DNA of 9,064 nt from CAYMUN01 sp964440265. Its GTDB lineage: Bacteria > Patescibacteriota > Saccharimonadia > Saccharimonadales > UBA4665. Below are positions 1 to 5,250 of this stretch, piece by piece; the first letter of the stretch is position 1, and each line of letters begins with the position of its first letter. Below the pieces are notes generated by a model. That model ran no database searches. It had not been told where the DNA came from and was given only the letters and a program-made list of their open reading frames with translations. Both the position numbers and the translations under genes were made by a program. The stretch spans positions 1-9,064 of the forward strand of contig CAYTRU010000047.1 in NCBI GenBank assembly GCA_964440265.1, given 5' to 3'.

Positions 1-458
1 TCGGGCTTGCGACGATTAGCTATGTCTTCGAAGGACACAATCCCTTGGAAAAATTCGGCTATACCCAAGGTTGCAAGGCTGGCGTCAAGCGCGCTGCGAC
101 GATTTGCACTGACTATTACTCTGTCAATGGATTGCTGCTCGCACCAGCTAAGGAAATCAACCAGTCCGGGCATGGGCCTTAGTTCTTCAGCTACCAGCCG
201 AGCAAAATGCTCACGCTTGCTGGCTTGGACCTGCTCCGGATTTACGATTAATCCCTGTACTTGAAGGAGTTCCGGGGTATTACGGCTGCCACGAATGATC
301 TCCGCGTCAAATAACTCCCAAGTCAAATCAAAGCCATGTAAGTCATACGCTGCCAAGCGACTGGCCTCATAACTCAGTCGCTCGCTATCGTAAAGGGTGC
401 CATCAGCGTCAAAAAGGATGAGCTTGGGGAGCGGTGAGAGTATGGGGTGAAGGCTCAT
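1..458 (-). CDS. HAD-superfamily hydrolase (beta-phosphoglucomutase-like), N-terminal part
   Basis: The first 152 residues of a protein that continues past the left edge. It is recognisable as a haloacid dehalogenase-type phosphatase or phosphomutase. Motif I is LILFDADGTL (residues 13-22), with D17 the expected nucleophile and D19 the acid/base. A helical cap region follows at about residues 25-95. Motif II is VIVSAN with S117, and motif III begins with K151-P152 in NRRKP at the very edge. The ATG overlaps the purD stop as ATGA, and no Shine-Dalgarno sequence precedes it, so translation is probably coupled to purD. Substrate cannot be told from the sequence. HAD enzymes of this subfamily act on small phosphorylated metabolites, and the operon position suggests a sugar phosphate or nucleotide linked to purine metabolism. 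That role is inference; the family call is firm. Confidence 0.88.
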   Translation of the reverse strand, partial: MSLHPILSPLPKLILFDADGTLYDSERLSYEASRLAAYDLHGFDLTWELFDAEIIRGSRNTPELLQVQGLIVNPEQVQASKREHFARLVAEELRPMPGLVDFLSWCEQQSIDRVIVSANRRSALDASLATLGIAEFFQGIVSFEDIANRRKP

Positions 459-1726
459 GTCGGACGGTGGCCGATGTCGGTGCGATAATGCATGCCTTCA
501 AAATGGATCTTTTCAATAGCGCCGTAAGCCTTAGCGAGAGCTTCATCAAGCGTAGACCCCAAGGCGGTAACGTTGAGAACCCGACCACCATTAGTGACTA
601 GTTGGCCGTTCTCACGGGCAGTGCCAGCGTGAAAAACAACGATGTCCGGATCAGTTTCGGCCTCGTCAATCCCGCTGATAGGCAAGCCCTTTGGGTACGT
701 GCCTGGATAACCAGGCGAGGCGACCACCACGCAGACCGCGAAACCAGGCTTCCAGGCTACAGCGGTCGGGTCAAGCGTGCCCAGCGCACAAGTCAGACAA
801 ATGTCATATAGGTCACTGTCTAACAAGCGCATATAGACTTCCGCCTCTGGATCACCAAAGCGGGCATTGAATTCGACGACATTGACCGTGTCACCGTCGA
901 TCATCAGACCGGGGTAGAGACACCCCGTGAATTGGGCACCCTGGGCAGCAAGACCCTGAAGCACAGGACGGACGATGTTTCTACTCACATACTCTAGGTG
1001 TTTCTCGGTAACCCAAGAAACGGGCGCGATGACACCCATGCCGCCAGTATTCGGGCCTTGATCGCCATCGTTGATCTGTTTGTGGTCTTGGGAGGCAGGG
1101 AAGAGGACAGCTTTTTTGCCGTCGCAAAAGGCGTGGATCGAGACCTCTTGACCACGTAGAAAATCTTCCACAATGATCTGGCTGCCGGCATCCCCGAAAA
1201 CACCTTTCATGCGCATGGTTTTATCGATAGCCGTTTTGACCTCCTGAGCCGTAAAACACACGGTGACGCCTTTACCCTCAGCTAGGCCATCCGCTTTAAT
1301 TACTACTGGCAAGGGACGGCTCTGAGCATATAGCAGAGCTTCATGGGCATCAGTGAAAGTTTTATAAGCAGCAGTCGGGATGTGTTCGGCGGCCATCAGA
1401 TCTTTGGACATGACTTTTGAAGATTCAATTTTTACGGCGGCTTTGGTCGGGCCGAAGACAACTAACCCGGCGGCTTGAAACGCGTCGACTACACCCGCCT
1501 CTGGAGCCGCTTCCTGACCGACAACCGTGAGATCAATCTGATGCTCAGTGGCGAAACGCACCAGTTTTGATGCGTCGAGGAAGCCAATTGGTACATTTTC
1601 GATGATCCCTTGACTACCGGCATTGCCTGGCGCTACATAGACTTTGTCCACCTTTTCCGACTGCGCCAGCTTCCAGGCCAAGGCCTGCTCCCGACCACCG
1701 GCACCAATGACTAAAACTTTCGCCAT
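455..1726 (-). CDS. purD: Phosphoribosylamine-glycine ligase (GAR synthetase)
   Basis: Catalyses step 2 of purine synthesis: phosphoribosylamine + glycine + ATP to GAR, in the cytoplasm. The protein has 423 residues, the normal family length, with an ATP-grasp fold. Visible landmarks are the N-terminal loop VLVIGAGGRE (4-13), GPTKAA (92-97), the ATP-grasp segment KADGLAEGKGV (144-154), the QDHKQINDGDQGPNTGGMG block (213-231) and the metal-binding EFNARFGDPE (285-294). Two usually conserved spots differ: GREHAL reads GREQAL (Q14) and VGPE reads VGQE (Q71). The start is set by the GGAGGAG site 10 nt upstream, which lies inside the end of purN. The gene follows purN by 5 nt and overlaps the HAD gene by 4 nt, so it belongs to the purF-purN-purD-HAD operon. 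Confidence 0.98.
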   Translation of the reverse strand: MAKVLVIGAGGREQALAWKLAQSEKVDKVYVAPGNAGSQGIIENVPIGFLDASKLVRFATEHQIDLTVVGQEAAPEAGVVDAFQAAGLVVFGPTKAAVKIESSKVMSKDLMAAEHIPTAAYKTFTDAHEALLYAQSRPLPVVIKADGLAEGKGVTVCFTAQEVKTAIDKTMRMKGVFGDAGSQIIVEDFLRGQEVSIHAFCDGKKAVLFPASQDHKQINDGDQGPNTGGMGVIAPVSWVTEKHLEYVSRNIVRPVLQGLAAQGAQFTGCLYPGLMIDGDTVNVVEFNARFGDPEAEVYMRLLDSDLYDICLTCALGTLDPTAVAWKPGFAVCVVVASPGYPGTYPKGLPISGIDEAETDPDIVVFHAGTARENGQLVTNGGRVLNVTALGSTLDEALAKAYGAIEKIHFEGMHYRTDIGHRPT

Positions 1727-1731
1727 GAGCC

Positions 1732-2427
1732 TTAATCTCCTCCGGAATGTTCAGCGCTATAGGCGAGCCGAGCGTTGATAAAATCTTCGATATCTCGGGG
1801 CAGATACTGCTTTTCGGCAGCTTGGACTCTCGCAAACAATGTCTCGGCCGTATCGCCTGGTTCGACCGGTACCTTATGCTCAGCAATGATCGGTCCGTCA
1901 TCATAGTTTTCGGCAGTCAAGTGCAAAGTCTGGCCACCGTACGGCAGATGATGATCTAAGACATACTGTTGAATCTTTAGGCCGTACAAAGCTTTGGTAG
2001 CTGGCAGCAAGCCAGGGTGAGTGTTGACCATTTTTGCCTGATAGATGCTGGTATATTCTGGTAACCAGCCAAAAGCCTGGACCAGATGAGGGCCGTTTTT
2101 TTTCATATACCCCATCGAAGCAACGAGGTCATAGCTACCAGAGAGTAAGGACGTCAGGATAGCTGCTTCTTCGCCGGCTGTTTGGCAACCTTGGCCGACG
2201 TTTTCACCGTAAGCAGCTGGATGGGTTGTATGATTAATCAGTATGCAGTCGATGTGCAGGCCATACTCGGCATTTAGGTCATCGATACGCTGAAAAATGC
2301 CGGCATCCTTGCGACTGCAGATGACCAGGCCGACGTTGACATTGATATCTCCCCGCTGGCCAGCCCGAATAAAGGCCTCAGCCGTTGTCCCACCCCCTGA
2401 AGCTAGGATGGCAATGCGCGGTTTCAT
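1732..2427 (-). CDS. purN: Phosphoribosylglycinamide formyltransferase (GAR transformylase, folate-dependent)
   Basis: Step 3: transfers a formyl group from 10-formyl-tetrahydrofolate to GAR, giving FGAR. The catalytic residues of the family are visible: N135 and H137 in MVNTHPGLLP (E. coli N106, H108), H169 in QTLHLT, and D176 in NYDDGPII (E. coli D144). The protein is divergent. The phosphate-binding loop is SGGGTTAEAF (10-19) instead of the usual SGxGSNLQA. At 231 residues it is about 20 longer than E. coli PurN, partly through an insertion between GYMKK (106-110) and NTHPG (135-139). The ATG overlaps the purF stop (ATGA) and has no Shine-Dalgarno sequence, so translation is probably coupled to purF. 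The family call is strong; GAR as substrate is supported by the purine operon. Confidence 0.93.
   Translation of the reverse strand: MKPRIAILASGGGTTAEAFIRAGQRGDINVNVGLVICSRKDAGIFQRIDDLNAEYGLHIDCILINHTTHPAAYGENVGQGCQTAGEEAAILTSLLSGSYDLVASMGYMKKNGPHLVQAFGWLPEYTSIYQAKMVNTHPGLLPATKALYGLKIQQYVLDHHLPYGGQTLHLTAENYDDGPIIAEHKVPVEPGDTAETLFARVQAAEKQYLPRDIEDFINARLAYSAEHSGGD
1737..1743 (-). promoter_or_regulatory. Ribosome binding site of purD
   Basis: GGAGGAG on the minus strand, 10 nt before the purD ATG. It is formed by the last codons of purN (Gly-Gly-Asp), so ribosomes finishing purN are delivered to it. It supports the chosen purD start. Confidence 0.8.
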
Positions 2428-3929
2428 GCGGCGCGGGCAGTAGCTAGACGTTGTGGTTTATGGTCAGCTTTGGGCAGCGTCTGGCCAGGCTTGAGCATGG
2501 TAATTTCCTGCGCTCGCTTACCAATGGAAATGGGATACTCGCCAGTGAAGCACGAGGTGGAGAAGTTATCAACTGGCAGGCCAGTAGCCCGAATCATACC
2601 GTCAAACGATAGGAAACACAGCGAGGTAGCACCGACATAATCGCGCATTTCCGCTTCGGTCATGTAGGCAGCTAGTAAATCAGCTTGCTTCGGGGTGTTA
2701 ATGCCATAAAAGTCCGGATAGCGCACTGGCGGACAGGTAATCATCAGATGAACTTCGCGAGCGCCAGCCTCAAATAACATCGATACCAGGTGTCGCATCG
2801 TGGTACCACGCACGATAGAATCATCCACGACCACCACCCGCTGGTCCTTAAAAGTTTCGGTCACTGGGTTGAGTTTCATTTTGACATCCCGCTCCCGCAA
2901 GCTACTCGTCGGGCGAATAAAAGTACGGTGGATGTAGCGATTTTTAATCAAGCCCATCTCAAACCGCAAACCGCTAGCTTGGGCGTAGCCGAGTGCCGCC
3001 GGGATACCAGAATCAGGTACCGGGACAATTACGTCAGCCTCGATGGGAAATTCTCGGGCCATCTCACGCCCTAAGTTTTTACGAACTACCTCCACCCGCT
3101 GACCAAGCAGTTGGCTATCCGGTCGGGCAAAGTACACCATTTCAAAAATGTCTAGCTTTTGATTGCCGGGTACTAACTGATGTGAGGTGAGACCAGCTGC
3201 ATCAATAGCAACCAGTTCACCAGGCTCTACATCGCGCAAAAAAGTGGCACCAATCGTATCGAAAGCACACGTTTCAGAAGCAACCGCATAGCCGCCGTCG
3301 GGTAGCGTGCCGATTGACAGCGGGCGGATACCGCACGGATCACGAAATGCTACCAACGTCGTGGCACTCATTGCGACCGAAGAAAAGACACCGGTAAACA
3401 GGGGGTAGGCCTGCTCAATGGCAGCCACCAGATCCAGTCCGTCACTGATGTAGCAGCCGATGGCAGCCGACATCATGGCCGAATCATTCTTTTTATCAAG
3501 ATCCACCTCTCGCTTTCGCAAAAAATCCTCTAGCTGCGTGTAATCGGCTAGATTACCATTGTGTGCAAAAGCAAAGCCTCGTTGATGATCAACAAAGGGC
3601 TGATTATAACAATTATCAGCACCGCCCGAGGTCGCGTAGCGGTTATGGCCGATAGCCAGGTGGCCTGGCAACTGCTCTAAATCTTCCTCACGGTAGACGG
3701 TAGCTACCAAACCTTGGGCAGTATGGACGTGCAGGTCTCGTCCATCGCTACTGGCTATACCCGAACTCTCCTGACCGCGGTGCTGCAGTGCCCACAAGCC
3801 ATAAAAAGCTAAACGGGCCGCTTCCAGGCCCGTTTGTGTATCATCAGCCCGTTTGCCGGACTGCTTACCAATGACGCCAAAGACGGCACATTTTTCTTTT
3901 AATTGGTCCATGTCAATTCCTATCGGCAT
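2424..3929 (-). CDS. purF: Amidophosphoribosyltransferase (glutamine PRPP amidotransferase)
   Basis: First committed step: PRPP + glutamine to 5-phosphoribosylamine. The 501 residues show an N-terminal Ntn-type glutaminase domain followed by a phosphoribosyltransferase domain. C14 in KCAVFGVIG is the expected catalytic N-terminal cysteine, exposed after removal of a 13-residue propeptide (or 7 residues if M7 were the start). Other marks are LQHRGQESSGI (49-59), HNRYATSG (95-102) and the PRPP loop VVVVDDSIVRGTT (365-377). Of the cysteines that hold the 4Fe-4S cluster in Bacillus-type enzymes, three aligned positions look replaced (D260, D406, S457); only C460 remains. The ATG at 3929 is chosen because AGGAGGT lies 5 nt upstream of it. 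It is the first gene of the leftward operon and overlaps purN by 4 nt. PurF is normally feedback-inhibited by AMP and GMP. Confidence 0.98.
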   Translation of the reverse strand: MPIGIDMDQLKEKCAVFGVIGKQSGKRADDTQTGLEAARLAFYGLWALQHRGQESSGIASSDGRDLHVHTAQGLVATVYREEDLEQLPGHLAIGHNRYATSGGADNCYNQPFVDHQRGFAFAHNGNLADYTQLEDFLRKREVDLDKKNDSAMMSAAIGCYISDGLDLVAAIEQAYPLFTGVFSSVAMSATTLVAFRDPCGIRPLSIGTLPDGGYAVASETCAFDTIGATFLRDVEPGELVAIDAAGLTSHQLVPGNQKLDIFEMVYFARPDSQLLGQRVEVVRKNLGREMAREFPIEADVIVPVPDSGIPAALGYAQASGLRFEMGLIKNRYIHRTFIRPTSSLRERDVKMKLNPVTETFKDQRVVVVDDSIVRGTTMRHLVSMLFEAGAREVHLMITCPPVRYPDFYGINTPKQADLLAAYMTEAEMRDYVGATSLCFLSFDGMIRATGLPVDNFSTSCFTGEYPISIGKRAQEITMLKPGQTLPKADHKPQRLATARAA

Positions 3930-3934
3930 GTAAA

Positions 3935-3941
3935 ACCTCCT
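3935..3941 (-). promoter_or_regulatory. Ribosome binding site of purF
   Basis: AGGAGGT on the minus strand, 5 nt before the ATG at 3929. This is a full match to the Shine-Dalgarno consensus. It favours the ATG at 3929 over the internal ATG at 3911 and so decides the length of the PurF propeptide (13 residues). Confidence 0.88.
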
Positions 3942-4041
3942 GTTTTAATATTGCGTAACATGTATGCAGAGTCACAAATCGCTCCAACGGAACGAGAAAC
4001 CCTAACACAACCCTGCTCGTGCCAATAACTCATCTACTCTT

Positions 4042-4070
4042 ATCTTAAGCATTTCCAGTCTAGCTGGCAA
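4042..4070 (-). promoter_or_regulatory. Predicted sigma70-type promoter of the purF operon
   Basis: On the minus strand, a -35 element TTGCCA (4070-4065, 5 of 6 to consensus) is followed by a 17-nt spacer and a -10 element TAAGAT (4047-4042, 4 of 6 to consensus). Transcription would start near 4035 and leave a leader of about 105 nt before the purF ATG. The match is by eye only; other weak -10-like sequences exist nearer the gene. Confidence 0.5.
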
Positions 4071-4119
4071 GCCCATTTCCAGCTTAGGCCCCTCATGGCC
4101 AAAGCAAGCGCCGAGCTTC

Positions 4120-4128
4120 TGATATAAT
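4120..4128 (+). promoter_or_regulatory. Predicted extended -10 promoter of the purM-purL operon
   Basis: TGATATAAT contains a perfect -10 hexamer TATAAT (4123-4128) and the upstream TGn of extended -10 promoters. No good -35 hexamer is seen at 16-18 bp spacing, which is tolerated when the TGn motif is present. Transcription would start near 4134-4137. That leaves a very short leader of about 17-20 nt before a start at 4153, or about 78 nt before the GTG at 4213. Confidence 0.7.
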
Positions 4129-4136
4129 ACATAGGT

Positions 4137-4144
4137 AAAGGGGG
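4137..4144 (+). promoter_or_regulatory. Candidate ribosome binding site of purM
   Basis: AAAGGGGG, a purine-rich tract 8 nt upstream of the proposed CTG start at 4153. It is not a perfect AGGAGG, but the spacing is right. The GTG at 4213 has only a weak GA-rich stretch (ctgaaa) in front of it. The tract overlaps the right arm of the inverted repeat. Confidence 0.55.
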
Positions 4145-4152
4145 CCTAAGCT

Positions 4153-5250
4153 CTGGCGCAAAAATTAGAGTATCACCAGTCTGTTAACTATTCCCAAGCC
4201 GATCCTCTGAAAGTGCTAGCTCAAAAAGAGGGTTTAGCGACAGCCGGCAATATGCCGTTTGGCTTTCAGGAGCTCGCAGGCACCAGAGGGGAATCTGCCT
4301 ACGTCTTCGCCATGGGGAAGCTATGGGGCGCTTTCGTACAGGAAGGTCTGGGGACGAAGAGTCTAGTCGCGCAAGCTGTTTATGCAGAGAGCGGGCTATC
4401 ACATTTTGCAGCCATAGCCCAAGATACCGTGGCTTGTGTCATTAATGATTTAATCAGTGTTGGCGCTACACCAGTGGTACTGAATGCCTACTGGTCGTCG
4501 AGTTCGTATGAGTGGCTCACAGATAGAAAACTAGCCGAAGATTTTATCACTGGCTGGCGGGCAGCGTGTGACCTGTCAAAAGTTGTCTGGGGCGGTGGCG
4601 AGACGCAGGCCTTATCCGGTGTAGTAGTACCTGGGGCTTTAGAGCTAGCCGGATCAGCTTTTGGCGTTATCCAATCTGAAAAACAACTAATCCAAGGCAA
4701 AAACTTACGAGCCGGGGACGCCATCGTATTAGTCGAAGCCAGCGGTGTCCATGCCAACGGCATTAGCCTCGTTCGAGAACTAGCCACCCGATTACCAGAT
4801 GGCTACCAGACTAAGTTGGCCGATGGCTCACTGTTTGGCGCCACTGCACTGACTCCGACTCATATATATGCCGAACTAGTACTCGCCCTACAGGCCGCTG
4901 CAATCGATATCCATTATGTATCAAATATCACCGGCCACGGCTGGCGCAAAATCATGCGTGCTAGCGAAGCTTTCAGCTATGTCATCACTGACATCCCCGA
5001 GGCACCAGAAATTTTCCGGTTTATCGGAGAGCAAGCTGGGAATGACGAACGAGAAATGTATGGTACCTATAATATGGGTGCCGGCTATGCCATTTACGTG
5101 CCGGCCGATCAGGCAGCAGCGGTAGTAGCGGTCGCTCAGCAGTGCGGCTTGCAAGCCTGGATCAGCGGCAAAGTGGAGGCCGGACCAAAACAGGTCATCA
5201 TCGAACCAAAGCAAATTACTTTTGCAGGTAGCTCTCTGGAGGTTCGCTGA
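4153..5250 (+). CDS. purM: Phosphoribosylformylglycinamidine cyclo-ligase (AIR synthase), divergent form
   Basis: Step 5: ATP-dependent ring closure of FGAM to AIR. Begun at CTG 4153 the protein has 365 residues. PurM/PurL-superfamily marks are GLGTK (65-69), CVINDL (95-100), GGGET (147-151), SGVHANGISLV (197-207), LTPT (233-236), ITGHG (259-263) and EMYGTYNMGAGY (301-312). Several differ from standard PurM: GTDGVGTK reads VQEGLGTK, GGETAEMPG reads GGETQALSG, and LTGGG reads ITGHG. The first GTG is at 4213, but the 20 codons before it encode a natural-looking PurM N-terminus (EYHQSVNYSQADPLK), and the frame is open back to a TAA at 4147. CTG 4153 is the only plausible initiator in that stretch. 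purL follows in a TGATG overlap. The family is sure; the start is less so. Confidence 0.93.
   Translation: MAQKLEYHQSVNYSQADPLKVLAQKEGLATAGNMPFGFQELAGTRGESAYVFAMGKLWGAFVQEGLGTKSLVAQAVYAESGLSHFAAIAQDTVACVINDLISVGATPVVLNAYWSSSSYEWLTDRKLAEDFITGWRAACDLSKVVWGGGETQALSGVVVPGALELAGSAFGVIQSEKQLIQGKNLRAGDAIVLVEASGVHANGISLVRELATRLPDGYQTKLADGSLFGATALTPTHIYAELVLALQAAAIDIHYVSNITGHGWRKIMRASEAFSYVITDIPEAPEIFRFIGEQAGNDEREMYGTYNMGAGYAIYVPADQAAAVVAVAQQCGLQAWISGKVEAGPKQVIIEPKQITFAGSSLEVR
5238..5242 (+). promoter_or_regulatory. Ribosome binding site of purL
   Basis: GGAGG within the last codons of purM, 7 nt before the purL ATG at 5250. With the TGATG stop/start overlap it indicates coupled translation of purM and purL and fixes the purL start. 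Confidence 0.85.

Larger units (their letters stand above)
3930..4152. other. Divergent purF / purM intergenic control region
   Basis: About 220 bp between the starts of the two operons with no credible coding sequence. It holds the purF ribosome site, a leftward sigma70-type promoter near 4042-4070, a 12-bp inverted repeat, a rightward extended -10 promoter and the purM ribosome-site candidate. The predicted purF leader (about 4035 to 3930, near 105 nt) shows no clear terminator: there is no GC stem followed by a T run. I also do not recognise any riboswitch in it. No repeat of the Bacillus PurR box type was recognised. Confidence 0.75.
4081..4152. repeat. Perfect 12-bp inverted repeat bracketing the purM promoter
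   Basis: AGCTTAGGCCCC at 4081-4092 is the exact reverse complement of GGGGCCTAAGCT at 4141-4152. The arms are 48 bp apart and flank the purM -10 element. The right arm overlaps the G-rich purM ribosome-site candidate and ends one base before the proposed CTG start. The predicted purM transcript begins between the arms, so the repeat cannot form a hairpin in that mRNA. A DNA-level role such as paired operator sites is the simpler reading. The function is unknown. Confidence 0.6.

Noticed and set aside
2093..2104. Run of eight T after GGCCG on the plus strand, resembling a terminator, and the matching A AAA AAC slippery heptamer in purN
   Set aside because: There is no real stem before the T run. 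On the coding strand it encodes Met-Lys-Lys-Asn in intact PurN. The -1 frame continues only about 35 codons and no downstream stimulatory structure was evident.
3930..4035. Possible riboswitch or attenuator in the purF leader
   Set aside because: No conserved riboswitch core that I recognise and no stem followed by a T run was found; only short chance hairpins.
4213..4215. GTG as the start of purM
   Set aside because: It would remove 20 codons that look like the normal PurM N-terminus. It also has a poorer ribosome site than CTG 4153. It remains the fallback start.
4184..4402. A 72-codon minus-strand frame overlapping the start of purM
   Set aside because: It is antisense to conserved purM sequence, has no ribosome site or recognisable domain, and runs out of the purM gene rather than the intergenic region.
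455..5250. Reassigned TGA codon as in some candidate phyla
   Set aside because: purD, purF and purM end naturally at TGA at the expected family lengths, with overlapping starts of the next genes; no in-frame TGA interrupts any gene.
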